Assembly (NCBI GenBank): GCA_030403585.1
Contig: JAUEPE010000010.1
Location: 62,001 to 126,000, forward strand
Source: Frankia sp. RB7
GTDB taxonomy: Bacteria > Pseudomonadota > Alphaproteobacteria > Rhizobiales > Xanthobacteraceae
DNA: 64,000 bases
Direction: 5' to 3'
Shown: positions 42,288 through 51,103 of the stretch, one piece after another
Numbering within the stretch: the first letter of the stretch is position 1
How the letters are laid out: each line of letters opens with the position of its first letter
Made by a program: the position numbers and the translations under genes
Notes under the pieces: model-generated
Seen by the model: the letters and a program-made list of their open reading frames with translations, nothing else
Databases searched by the model: none
What the model was told of the DNA's origin: nothing

Positions 42288-42408
42288 CGCACAGCTCGAC
42301 GCCACGTGGAGCCCGGTTCCGTTGCGGTAGTTTCCCGGAATGGTCAATCGGTGCAGCACGCGTCACAACAACGGCGTTGGGATCACCGATTGATACTCAT
42401 TCATTCCA

Positions 42409-42441
42409 CCCGACGCGCTGGGGGCAGAGCGTCGGGTTTTT
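42409..42441 (+). terminator. Rho-independent terminator of dctA
   Basis: CCCGACGC-N12-GCGTCGGG followed by TTTTT, about 120 bp past the dctA stop, before the convergent SDR gene. Confidence 0.8.
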
Positions 42442-42468
42442 GAAACCATATCAGATGACGCGGCGGGA

Positions 42469-43209
42469 TCAGATGATCCCGCCATTGGCGCGCAGCACCT
42501 GCCCATTGATCCAGCCACCATCGGGGCCAGCGAGGAACGCGACCGCGGCAGCGACATCCGTGGGCTGACCGAGCCGCTCCAATGGCGCGAGCTTGGCGAG
42601 GTGGTCGACCAGTTCCTTCGACTTGCCACCGAGAAACAACTTCGTTGCGGTCGGCCCGGGCGCCACCGCATTCACGGTGATGTTGCGACCGCGCAACTCC
42701 TTGGCCAGCACGTGGGTGAGGGCTTCGACTGCAGCTTTGGTGGCGGCATAGATGCCGTAGGTCGGAGACAGCAGGCCAGCCTGGCTCGACGACAGATTGA
42801 CGATGCGACCGCCAGTGCGCACCCGACGGGCCGCCTCGCGCAGCGTGTTGAAGGTGCCCTTCAGGTTGATCGCGATCTGGCTGTCGAAGACGGCATCGTC
42901 GGCATCCGCGATCGCCGCAAGCTGCATCACGCCGGCATTGTTGACGAGCACGTCGACGCCGCCGAACGCGCTCTCCGCCGCGTCGAACATCCGCGTCACG
43001 GCGCTCGCGTCGCTGACATCGGCCTGCGCGGTGATGGCCCGGCCGCCGGCCTGCGCAATCTTGCCGGCCAGCGCCTCCGCTTCAGCCGCGCTGCCGGCAT
43101 AGTTGATGACGACGGCAAAGCCGTCGCCGGCGAACCGTTCGGCAATCGCCGCGCCGATGCCGCGCGAGCCCCCGGTGACAATGGCGACCTTTTTGTTTGC
43201 GTTGGACAT
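42469..43209 (-). CDS. SDR-family oxidoreductase
   Basis: This 246-aa classical SDR has TGGSRGIG near residues 12-19, NNAG, the Ser of NLSSSQAG and the YAATK active site. The closing DGGWINGQVLRANGG is typical of 3-ketoacyl reductase-like members. NYAGSA after strand 2 suggests NADP. The ATG at 43209 is preferred; the 14 extra upstream codons are not conserved in type. It is a lone gene, convergent with dctA. Substrate unknown. Confidence 0.9.
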   Translation of the reverse strand: MSNANKKVAIVTGGSRGIGAAIAERFAGDGFAVVINYAGSAAEAEALAGKIAQAGGRAITAQADVSDASAVTRMFDAAESAFGGVDVLVNNAGVMQLAAIADADDAVFDSQIAINLKGTFNTLREAARRVRTGGRIVNLSSSQAGLLSPTYGIYAATKAAVEALTHVLAKELRGRNITVNAVAPGPTATKLFLGGKSKELVDHLAKLAPLERLGQPTDVAAAVAFLAGPDGGWINGQVLRANGGII

Positions 43210-43325
43210 CTGCCCTCTCCGTGGTTCCAGACCGCTGCTTGCGGCTGACATGAGAGCATTTGCCCCTTTTCCGGCGAAAGATAATCAGCCGGCAGCCGGT
43301 ATCATTGTTCTGCTCTACCGAACAA

Positions 43326-44915
43326 TCACCCCGAGGCGGCGAGATCGAGCCGGCGCGTGACCTCGATGGCCTGCAAGAATGCCTCGTCATGGCTGACGAC
43401 GAGCAGCGCGCCATCATAAGCCCTCAAGCCGGCTTCGACGGCTTCAATGGAGTCGAGGTCCAGATGATTGGTCGGCTCGTCCAGGATCAGCAGCGACGGC
43501 GGGGTCGATCCGCCCAGCACGCAGGCGAGCCCCGCGCGAAACAGCTGCCCGCCGCTCAGGCTGCCGACGATCTGCAGGGCCGCATCGGCGCGAAACATGA
43601 AGCGCGCCAGCGCGGCATGGCATTCGTTCGTGCCCGCCCTTGGATTGAGGCGGGCGAAATTGTCGAGGATCGAGATCGCGGGATCGAGCAGGCTGACCTT
43701 CTGGTCGAACAGCGCGAAGTCCGGCCTGACCCGCACAGTGCCCGAGATAGAAGGCAGTTCACCGGCGATGAGTTTCAGCAGCGTCGTCTTGCCGGAGCCG
43801 TTCGGCCCGACAATCACGACGCGCTCCGGCCCAACGATTGAGAGCGATAGGTCGCGCAAGACCGGCCGCTCAGGCTGATAGCCCGCACTGACACAATCGA
43901 GCCAGACCACCTCCCTCCCCGCCGGCAGCTGCGTCGAGGGCAGCTTTACGGACAGCGGCTGAAGGATCTCGATACGCCGGCGCGCGGTGTCGACCGCATC
44001 GAGCGCCTCCGCGCGGCGCCGTTCAGCGATCTGCGCAGTCTTGCCGCCGCTGTCCTCGCTGCGATCCCGACGTGCGCCAGCGAGAATACGCGGCATGTCG
44101 CCCTTGGCGCGCTTCTTCCTGCCGCTGCTGTCCTTGCGCGCCTTTCGTTCGGCCGCCTCCTGCGCCTTGCCGTCGATCTCGGACAGATGCTTCTCGGCGT
44201 GCGCGAGGTCGTGCCCGACGGCCGCGAGCTCGACGGACTTCTGCGCGCGATAGCTGCTCCAATTGCCGCCGTATCTCGTAGCACCAAGCGATGTCAGCTC
44301 GACAATGGCGTCCATCGTCTCGAGCAGGGCCCGATCATGGCTGACGACGATCGCACCGCCGCGCCAGGCGGTCAGAAGATCGATCATTGCACGGCGCCCG
44401 TCCCGATCCAGATTGTTGGTGGGCTCGTCCAGCAGCAGGAAGTCCGGCTCGGCAAAGAGCAGCGCGGCGAGACGAACGCGCGTGACCTGCCCACCCGACA
44501 AGCGGTCCAATTCCGTGTCGGGGGCGATTTCGAACCCAACGCGGGTCAGGGCCGATGCGAGCCGCGTCTCCAGGGTCCAGTCGATTTCGGCGACATCCTC
44601 GGTCGAGGCCTCGCCGCACTCGGCCCGGCGCAGCAGATCCAGGGCATGGCGTGCGCCAAAGAGGTCGACGACCGTCGCGCCGGCACGGAGTTGGGCGTCC
44701 TGGCGCAGGAGCCCGACGGTGCCGTTGGCGATCACACGCCCCGACTGCGGCACGTGCTCGCCCGTGATCGCGGCGAGCAGGGTTGTCTTGCCGACGCCAT
44801 TGCGGCCGACGAGACCGGCGCGCTCCGCGCCGAAGGTCAGATCGATGCTGGAGAGGAGTGAGCGGCCGTCAGGCGTGGACAGCGAGAGGCGCGACAGAAT
44901 GATTGAAGCAGGCAT
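43326..44915 (-). CDS. ABC-F family ATPase
   Basis: This 529-aa soluble protein has two ATP-binding cassettes and no membrane domain, the ABC-F layout of ribosome-associated translation factors. Cassette 1 has GRNGVGKTT, signature LSGGQVTRVRLA and Walker B FLLLDEPTNNLD. Cassette 2 has GPNGSGKTT, LSGGQLFRAGLA and LLILDEPTNHLD. The linker between them (about 240-320) is Lys/Arg-rich (KARKDSSGRKKRAKG). The ATG at 44915 (MPASIILSRL) is preferred over 44933. Role may be ribosome rescue or antibiotic protection; not decidable here. Confidence 0.92.
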   Translation of the reverse strand: MPASIILSRLSLSTPDGRSLLSSIDLTFGAERAGLVGRNGVGKTTLLAAITGEHVPQSGRVIANGTVGLLRQDAQLRAGATVVDLFGARHALDLLRRAECGEASTEDVAEIDWTLETRLASALTRVGFEIAPDTELDRLSGGQVTRVRLAALLFAEPDFLLLDEPTNNLDRDGRRAMIDLLTAWRGGAIVVSHDRALLETMDAIVELTSLGATRYGGNWSSYRAQKSVELAAVGHDLAHAEKHLSEIDGKAQEAAERKARKDSSGRKKRAKGDMPRILAGARRDRSEDSGGKTAQIAERRRAEALDAVDTARRRIEILQPLSVKLPSTQLPAGREVVWLDCVSAGYQPERPVLRDLSLSIVGPERVVIVGPNGSGKTTLLKLIAGELPSISGTVRVRPDFALFDQKVSLLDPAISILDNFARLNPRAGTNECHAALARFMFRADAALQIVGSLSGGQLFRAGLACVLGGSTPPSLLILDEPTNHLDLDSIEAVEAGLRAYDGALLVVSHDEAFLQAIEVTRRLDLAASG

Positions 44916-45058
44916 GGAATTCCCCGTGAGCAATGCGGATCGGCGTTGCGGTCGGGGTAAGATCCATGGCTGCGAATATCCTTGTTTAGAGCTGGTCTTA
45001 ACTAAACCCGTCGCCGAACGAGATCAAGCCGTATCGGTCCGATCCGCCGGCGAGCACA

Positions 45059-45406
45059 TCAGCCCTTCAGCGCAGTGACGACCACCTCGATCAGCGCGCC
45101 GCCGCCGAGATCGGCGACGCCAACGGTCGCGCGGGTCGGCAGATTGTCGCCGAAGAACTCGGTCCAGGCCGCGTCCATTTCCTTCTTTTTGGACAGATCC
45201 GTGACGAAGATCGAGGCGCTGACGATTCGGCTGTTGTCGGTGCCGGCCTCCTTCAGATAGCCGGCGATCTTGCCGAGGATGTTGCGGGTCTGGTCGCCCA
45301 TCGAAAGCGAGGTGTCGTCGGCAATCGTGCCGCCGACGAAGACGAAGCCGTTGGCTTCGACAGCTCGGTGCATGATGGGCGTACGGATGCTGCGGGTGAT
45401 ACTCAT
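45059..45406 (-). CDS. RidA-family reactive imine deaminase
   Basis: This 115-aa protein of the YjgF/YER057c/UK114 family hydrolyses reactive enamine/imine intermediates. The family motif with the catalytic Arg is LPTRATVGVADLGGGALIEV; GFVFVGGTIADD and ASIFVTDLSKK are also visible. It is the last gene of the operon from 53.2 kb, 15 bp after a DAO-type flavoenzyme. That fits removal of the imine that such an oxidase releases. Confidence 0.93.
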   Translation of the reverse strand: MSITRSIRTPIMHRAVEANGFVFVGGTIADDTSLSMGDQTRNILGKIAGYLKEAGTDNSRIVSASIFVTDLSKKKEMDAAWTEFFGDNLPTRATVGVADLGGGALIEVVVTALKG

Positions 45407-45421
45407 GCTGTTCTCTTGTTC

Positions 45422-46543
45422 CTAAAGCGTTGAAGGATGGAAGCGGTCGATGCCGAGATCGCCAACGCGGGTCTGGGTGCCGCCATTGACGATCAGCTCG
45501 GCCATCACGGCGCCGGCACCGGGGCCGAGCTGAAAGCCGTGCAGCGAGAAGCCGAACTGGTGATAGAGACCCTTGTGGCGGCTGCTCGGACCGAACACGG
45601 GAATGTCGTCCTTCATCTTCGCTTCGATGCCGGCCCAGGCGCGAACGATCGTGGCGCCGCGCATCACCGGGAACAGCTCGAACACGGTACGCGCGCTGAT
45701 CGCGAGGCTCTTCCAGTCCAGCACCGTCTCGTTGCGATCCTGATTGGGCGTGGCCAGATGGCCGCCGCCGATCAGCACAGTGCCGTTGGAGAACTGCTTG
45801 AAGGAGAGTTTTCGGCCGCGCAGGATCACGACGGGGTCGATGAAGTGCGGCACGCGCGAGGTGATCATCAGCATCGGCGCCACGGTCTCGACCGGAACCG
45901 GCTCGCCGAGCGCAGCCGCGATCTTGCCGGCCCAGGCGCCGGCGGCATTGACGAGCACCGGTGCGGCAAAGGTTTCAGTGCCGACATCGATGTGCCAGAG
46001 ACCGTCACTGTAGCGGATGTTGCTGGCGGCTACGCCCTCGCGCACGGTGGCGCCAAGCTGCTGGGCCTTGCGCCGGAACGCGGTCGTCGTCTGCGCCGGA
46101 TTGGCGGCGCCGTCGCGGCGCGACACCACGCCGCCGGGGCACGTCTCGGCGACCGCAGGCACGAGCCGCCGCAGCTCGGTCGCGTCGATCAGTTCCTCAT
46201 GGGTGAAGCCGAGTGCATTGAGCTCGGCGACGCGCGCACGGCAGACCGCGAGCTCCTCCTCGTTCTCGGCGACCAGCACCTGGCCGTAACTCTCAAAGCT
46301 GCAATCGTCGTCGAGGAGATCCTTGATCTTCTCCCAGATTCCCATCGAGCGGATCGACAGCGGGATTTCTTGAATGTGCCGCGCGAGCTGGCGGACGCCG
46401 CCGGCATTGACGCCGGAGGCGTGGCGGCCGGCATAGTCCTTCTCGATCAGCACCGGTTTCAGGCCGGCCAAGCACAGATGCAGCGTGGTCGAGCATCCGT
46501 GGATGCCGCCGCCGACGACGATCGCATCCACGTTTTGTGTCAT
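45422..46543 (-). CDS. DAO-type FAD-dependent oxidoreductase (beta subunit-like)
   Basis: This 373-aa glycine/sarcosine/D-amino-acid oxidase-family flavoprotein has the dinucleotide motif IVVGGGIHGCSTTLHL near its start and a C-terminal FGFSLHGFQLGPGAGAVMAE. It is similar in kind to HcnC, opine oxidase beta and D-hydroxyproline dehydrogenase subunits. The ATG at 46543 overlaps the stop of the upstream subunit gene by four bases, so a longer frame to 47104 is rejected. Together with the neighbouring FAD/NAD and [2Fe-2S] genes it likely forms a heteromeric dehydrogenase. Confidence 0.92.
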   Translation of the reverse strand: MTQNVDAIVVGGGIHGCSTTLHLCLAGLKPVLIEKDYAGRHASGVNAGGVRQLARHIQEIPLSIRSMGIWEKIKDLLDDDCSFESYGQVLVAENEEELAVCRARVAELNALGFTHEELIDATELRRLVPAVAETCPGGVVSRRDGAANPAQTTTAFRRKAQQLGATVREGVAASNIRYSDGLWHIDVGTETFAAPVLVNAAGAWAGKIAAALGEPVPVETVAPMLMITSRVPHFIDPVVILRGRKLSFKQFSNGTVLIGGGHLATPNQDRNETVLDWKSLAISARTVFELFPVMRGATIVRAWAGIEAKMKDDIPVFGPSSRHKGLYHQFGFSLHGFQLGPGAGAVMAELIVNGGTQTRVGDLGIDRFHPSTL

Positions 46544-47958
46544 CCGCGCACCACGGCCTTGATGTCGGCCTCGCTCTTCGGAACGGCGGCGAGCTCGGCG
46601 AGCGTGATCGGCTTCACCGGTGCGCGCAGCCGGTAATAGCCGATCTCCTGCGGAGTCTTGCCACGCGCCTGCGCCATCAGCTCGGTGACGGTGAGGCCGC
46701 AAAGCCGGCCCTGGCACGGGCCCATGCCGGCGCGGCGATAGGCCTTGAGCTGGTTCGGCCCGGTCGCGCCGATCGCAACGGAATCGAGAACGTCCTTTGC
46801 GGTGACCTCTTCGCAGCGGCAGACGATGGTGTCGCCCGAGGGAATGCGGAACTGCGGCGACGGGCGGAACAGCGTGTCGAGGAAGACGCGGCCGCGCTCG
46901 GCTTTGGCGAGATCGGCGCGGAGCGTCGCCATTGCGGGAAGTTTTGCGGCCACCGCAGGCGCCAATGCCTCCACCGCCGCGCGCGCCGCGATGCGACCGC
47001 GGACCACGGCAGCATTCGCACCGCCGATGCCGGCGCCGTCGCCGGCGATCGCGATTCCAGCAACCGAAGAATTGCCACTCGCGTCCAGCACGGGCGACCA
47101 GCACAGCTGCAAATCGTCCCAGCGATGCTCAACGTCTGCAGACATTGCAAGGTTGACGTTGGGCACGACGCCCTGATGCAGGAGCAGGAGATCCGCAGGG
47201 ATGGTCTCGCGCTTGCCGCCCGCGGCATAGCTGACGCTCGTGAGCTGACCATCGCCGATTGCTGTAAGCTCAGTGACGCCGGAGACAACCTGCACCTTCG
47301 CTTTCACCTCGCGCATCATCGCCAGGCCCTTGGTGAAATAGGGCGAGGTCAGGAAGGCGAAGGCGTGCGGCAGCGCCGCGAAATAATTGCCGCGCTCGGT
47401 GGTGTCGAGGATGCGATCGATGCGGCCGCCGAGGCGCAATATCTGCGCGGCGAGCAGCCAGAGCAACGGCCCCTGCCCCGCGATCACAGTGCGGCCGCCC
47501 GGGACCAGCGCTGACGATTTCAGCATGGTCTGCGCGGCGCCCGCCGTCATCACGCCCGGCAATGTCCAGCCGGGAATCGGAAATGGCCGCTCCAGCGCGC
47601 CGGTCGCGAGGATCACACGCTTCGCCTTGACGAAGGCCGAGGCGCCGCCGATCGAGACCGCGATATCGAGGTTGCGATCGAGGCTCCAGACCGTGGCACG
47701 GTGAATGACCTCGGCATTGCTCGCGCGGAGCGACTGCACGAGATCGGCACCGACCCAATAGTCGGCGCCAAGCTGGCTGCGCTCCGTCACCGGCGTGGAC
47801 GAGATGGCACGAAACACCTGGCCGCCGGGACCGATGTTCTCGTCGAGCAGCAGCGTCGTGAGACCGGCTTCGGCGGATGTCGCGGCGGCCGCGAGGCCCG
47901 CGGGCCCGGCGCCGATCACCACGACGTCATAATCTTCGCGCTTGGGAGCCACAGTCAT
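46540..47958 (-). CDS. FAD/NAD-binding subunit with BFD-like [2Fe-2S] cysteines (HcnB/OoxA-like)
   Basis: This 472-aa protein starts MTVAPKREDYDVVVIGAGPA, with an FAD-binding GAGPAGLAAA, and has a second nucleotide-binding region (VILATGALERPFPIPG). It ends in a BFD-like segment IVCRCEEVTAKDVLD ... GMGPCQGRLCG, whose four Cys can hold a [2Fe-2S] cluster. This architecture is that of opine oxidase A, HcnB and proline/hydroxyproline dehydrogenase alpha subunits. Its start and stop overlap the flanking genes (ATGA), indicating tight coupling. Confidence 0.93.
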   Translation of the reverse strand: MTVAPKREDYDVVVIGAGPAGLAAAATSAEAGLTTLLLDENIGPGGQVFRAISSTPVTERSQLGADYWVGADLVQSLRASNAEVIHRATVWSLDRNLDIAVSIGGASAFVKAKRVILATGALERPFPIPGWTLPGVMTAGAAQTMLKSSALVPGGRTVIAGQGPLLWLLAAQILRLGGRIDRILDTTERGNYFAALPHAFAFLTSPYFTKGLAMMREVKAKVQVVSGVTELTAIGDGQLTSVSYAAGGKRETIPADLLLLHQGVVPNVNLAMSADVEHRWDDLQLCWSPVLDASGNSSVAGIAIAGDGAGIGGANAAVVRGRIAARAAVEALAPAVAAKLPAMATLRADLAKAERGRVFLDTLFRPSPQFRIPSGDTIVCRCEEVTAKDVLDSVAIGATGPNQLKAYRRAGMGPCQGRLCGLTVTELMAQARGKTPQEIGYYRLRAPVKPITLAELAAVPKSEADIKAVVRG

Positions 47959-48251
47959 CTTCCGATCTCCCGCTTGCCCTTCTGGATTTCGACCTGCATG
48001 CCCTCGGCGACGGGCACGAGGCAGCCCTGACGATTGCCGACGCCGTCGATGGTGACGAGGCAATCGAAACACACGCCCATCATGCAATAGGGCAGACGCG
48101 GCGCTCCGCTCACCGCGGTCGAGCGGCGCACGTCCTGGCCGGATGCCAGCAGCACTGCGGAGACGGTGTCGCCCTGGCGTGCCGCAACGGCAACGCCGTC
48201 GACGAAGATTTGGACCTGCGGTCGCTTGTCCTGTTCGGATCGTCTAAACAT
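47955..48251 (-). CDS. (2Fe-2S)-binding small subunit (HcnA-like)
   Basis: This 98-aa ferredoxin-like protein (Fer2_4) has the cluster ligands in YCMMGVCFDCLVTIDG and a fourth Cys in RQGCLVP. The ATG at 48251 (MFRRSEQDKRPQVQIFVDGV) is preferred; an open frame to 48371 runs into the upstream gene. It overlaps the next subunit gene by four bases. It would pass electrons between the flavin subunits of the predicted amine/imino-acid dehydrogenase. Confidence 0.92.
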   Translation of the reverse strand: MFRRSEQDKRPQVQIFVDGVAVAARQGDTVSAVLLASGQDVRRSTAVSGAPRLPYCMMGVCFDCLVTIDGVGNRQGCLVPVAEGMQVEIQKGKREIGR

Positions 48252-48279
48252 GGGATGCCTCTTGGCTCCTTCGGTATCT

Positions 48280-49416
48280 CTAGTAACCGCTGTTGTTCGC
48301 CGTGCCCGCACCGCCAAAGCGACTGGCCGAGAATGCGCCGACCAGCTCCGGCTCGAGCGCGCCTTGCGCAACCATCCGCGCGATCTCGAAGGCGTGATTG
48401 GAGGCGAGCGTCACACCGGAATGGCAGCAGGCGACGAAGGCGCCGGGATGCGTCTCCGACTGATCGTAGATCGGAAAACCGTCGTGCGGCATGACGCGGA
48501 TGCCGGCCCAGCTCCTGACCACGTTGAGCCGCGCGAGATGCGGAAACATCCGCTGCGCGCGATCGGTCATCACCGCGCTGATCGAATGCTTTAGCGCGCG
48601 GTCGTCGAGCTCGTCTTCCTTGCTGTCGCCGATCATCACCGTGCCCTCGTCGGTCTGGCGGATCGTGGTCAGCGGATGCGGCAGGAAGGGCATGGTGCGC
48701 TCGGTGACCACGATCTGGCCGCGGGTCGGGCCCATCGGCGCATGGAGGCCGACCATCGGCGCAAGCGTCTGGTTGGCATTGCCGGCGGCAAGCACGATCT
48801 TGGCGGCGCGCAGCTCGCCCTTCGGCGTGGTCAGGCGGAATTCGCCGCCACTCTTGCTGATCGCCGAGACCGGCTGCTCCGGAAAATAATCGATGCCAAA
48901 TTCCCTGAAGCCGGTGTGGAAGGCGCGAAAGGTCCGCAAGGAATTGACGTGGCCATCGAGCGGACAATAGCTGCCGCCGGAAACCTCCGATCCGATCAGC
49001 GGAAGCGACTTCTTCACTTCGGAGGCAGGGAGCATCTCCATCTTGTAGTCGGCCGCACCCGTCTGGTTGTGCATGCGCTTGACCAGCTCGGTGCGCTGAC
49101 CGAATTCGTCCTCGCCCAGCGTGAGGTGAAAGCCGCCATTCTGCTGGAGCGCGACATCGAGGCCAGTCTGTTGCTTCAATTCGGACGCCAGCCTGCCCCA
49201 CGCCTGCGACGCCTGCACGGTCCAGACTGTATAGGCCGGCATGCCCAAGCCTTTGCTCTGAACCCAGACCAGCGCAAAGTTCGCGCGCGAGGCGCGCTTG
49301 GTGATGTCGCCTTCATCGAGCACGGCGACGCTCTTGCCGAGCCGGCCGAGGCCCCAGGCAATGGCGGAGCCGAGCAACCCGCCGCCGACCACGGCGACGT
49401 CGTATTCCCTGGACAT
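48280..49416 (-). CDS. Second DAO-type FAD-dependent oxidoreductase
   Basis: This 378-aa flavoprotein of the D-amino-acid oxidase/DadA family has the FAD motif VAVVGGGLLGSAIAWGLG, then RASRANFALVWVQSKGLG, and a C-terminal GAFVACCHSGVTLASNHAFE. It shares family but not close sequence with the DAO gene at 45.4 kb. It lies 9 bp after the permease gene and 28 bp before the [2Fe-2S] gene. The operon thus encodes two DAO-type subunits. Either can be the catalytic partner; the substrate, an amine or imino acid, is not known. Confidence 0.9.
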   Translation of the reverse strand: MSREYDVAVVGGGLLGSAIAWGLGRLGKSVAVLDEGDITKRASRANFALVWVQSKGLGMPAYTVWTVQASQAWGRLASELKQQTGLDVALQQNGGFHLTLGEDEFGQRTELVKRMHNQTGAADYKMEMLPASEVKKSLPLIGSEVSGGSYCPLDGHVNSLRTFRAFHTGFREFGIDYFPEQPVSAISKSGGEFRLTTPKGELRAAKIVLAAGNANQTLAPMVGLHAPMGPTRGQIVVTERTMPFLPHPLTTIRQTDEGTVMIGDSKEDELDDRALKHSISAVMTDRAQRMFPHLARLNVVRSWAGIRVMPHDGFPIYDQSETHPGAFVACCHSGVTLASNHAFEIARMVAQGALEPELVGAFSASRFGGAGTANNSGY

Positions 49417-49424
49417 GGGTTCTC

Positions 49425-50231
49425 CTATCGTCCCGTATCGCCCTTGCCGGCGAGCACGCGGTCGAGCCCGTAGAAGCGGTCGAGCAAAATGAGGGCGGTC
49501 ATGGTGATCGCGATCACGCAGGCCGAGACCGACGTCACCAGCGGATCGATGTTGTCCTGAATATAAAGGAACATGCGCACCGGCAACGTTTCGGTGCCGG
49601 GGGCCGCGAGAAAGACGGTCATTGTGAGATCGTCAAAGGACTGAATGAAGGCGAGCGCCCAGCCGCTGATGACGCCCGGCAGGATCAGCGGCAGCGTCAC
49701 GCGGCGAAACAGCGTCCAGCCGCCGGCGCCGAGCGAGACCGCGGCCATCTCGACCGTCCGGTCCATGCCGGTTGCCGCCGCCAGCGTCAGCCGCAGCGCG
49801 AACGGAAACACGATGATGACATGGGCGATGATCAGCGCCGCAAAGCTGCCGCCGAGGCCGGCCGAGGTGAAGAAACGCAGAAAGGCGATGCCGAGCACGA
49901 CATGCGGGATCATCAGCGGCGACAGGAACAGCGCCGCCAGCGCATCACGGCCGCGGAAGCGATAGCGCGCGATCGCGAGCGCCGCGGGCACCGCGAACAG
50001 CAGCGCCACGAAGGACGACAGCGCACCGAGCCCAAGGCTGACCCAGAAGGCATGGATGAACTCGGGATAGTTGCCGATCGCCCTGAACCAGCGCAGCGAA
50101 AACCCGTTGGTCGGCAGCGACAGGAAGCCTTCGGGCGTGAAGGCAACGAGGCAGACCACCAGGATCGGCGCCACCATGACGATGACAAAGATGGTGTGGA
50201 AGATCAGCGCCAGCGGGCCGTTCCGTCTCAT
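49425..50231 (-). CDS. ABC transporter permease (PotC-like)
   Basis: This 268-aa inner-membrane permease of the spermidine/putrescine/opine type has six transmembrane helices and the cytoplasmic EAA-like loop AAVSLGAGGWTLFRRVTLPL that contacts the ATPase. Family motifs include FIQSFDDLTMTVFLAAPGTE. It overlaps the companion permease gene by four bases (ATGA). It works with the ATPase and binding protein encoded upstream. Confidence 0.93.
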   Translation of the reverse strand: MRRNGPLALIFHTIFVIVMVAPILVVCLVAFTPEGFLSLPTNGFSLRWFRAIGNYPEFIHAFWVSLGLGALSSFVALLFAVPAALAIARYRFRGRDALAALFLSPLMIPHVVLGIAFLRFFTSAGLGGSFAALIIAHVIIVFPFALRLTLAAATGMDRTVEMAAVSLGAGGWTLFRRVTLPLILPGVISGWALAFIQSFDDLTMTVFLAAPGTETLPVRMFLYIQDNIDPLVTSVSACVIAITMTALILLDRFYGLDRVLAGKGDTGR

Positions 50232-51103
50232 CGAAACACCTCCACATAGCGGCGTTCGATCAGCGCGTTGCTGCCGACGACGATCAGCACCAGCGCCACC
50301 AGCAGCAGCGTGGCGACCGCCGCACCGAGCGGCCAGTTCAGCGTGTTGAGGAACTCGTCATAGGCGAGCGTCGCCGCAACCTTGAGCCGGCGACCGCCGA
50401 TGATCGCGGGTGTCGCAAACGCGCTGGCCGAGAGCGAGAACACGATGATCGCGCCCGACAGCACGCCCGGCATGATCTGGGGCATGATGATGCGGCGGAT
50501 GATGGTGATCGGGCCCGCGCCGAGCGACATCGCGGCATTCTCGATCTGCGGATCGAGCCGCTGCAGCGCCGCCCACACCGACAGCACCATGAACGGCATC
50601 ATCACATGCGCGAGCGCGACCACCATGCCGGTCTCGGTGAACATGAAGGGAATCGGGGAGCGGATTACGCCCGCCGACATCAGCAGCTTGTTGACGAGGC
50701 CGTTATTGCCGCCGAACAGCAGCGCCCAGCCGAGCGTGCGTGCCACCACGGAGATCAGCAGCGGTCCGAGAATGACCAGCAGGAAAATACTCTTCCAGCG
50801 ACCATCCATGCGGTTGAGGATGTAGGCTTCAGGCGCGCCGAGCGCTGCCGTCAGCAGCGTGGTCAGGATCGCGATCCGGAACGTCCGCCAGAACATCTCG
50901 GCGTAATAGGGATCGGTCGCGATCTCCTTCCAGTTCTTCAGGATGAAGACCGGCTCGATGCCCTTGTACTGGCCCCAGTCGTGGAACGACAGCATCACGG
51001 TCATCGCCAGCGGAATCAGCAGCACGCCGACGAACAGCATCAAGGCAGGCGCCGAGAGCACCCATGGAGCACGCGCGTTGCGCTCGTCGGCTACCGTGCT
51101 CAT
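50228..51103 (-). CDS. ABC transporter permease (PotB-like)
   Basis: This 291-aa permease has six transmembrane segments. Its N-terminal segment ALMLFVGVLLIPLAMTVMLS is followed by the MSLGAGPITIIRRIIMPQIM coupling loop. It is the partner of the permease at 49.4-50.2 kb, and overlaps both neighbours by four bases. The pair forms the channel for a cationic or opine-like solute. Confidence 0.93.
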   Translation of the reverse strand: MSTVADERNARAPWVLSAPALMLFVGVLLIPLAMTVMLSFHDWGQYKGIEPVFILKNWKEIATDPYYAEMFWRTFRIAILTTLLTAALGAPEAYILNRMDGRWKSIFLLVILGPLLISVVARTLGWALLFGGNNGLVNKLLMSAGVIRSPIPFMFTETGMVVALAHVMMPFMVLSVWAALQRLDPQIENAAMSLGAGPITIIRRIIMPQIMPGVLSGAIIVFSLSASAFATPAIIGGRRLKVAATLAYDEFLNTLNWPLGAAVATLLLVALVLIVVGSNALIERRYVEVFR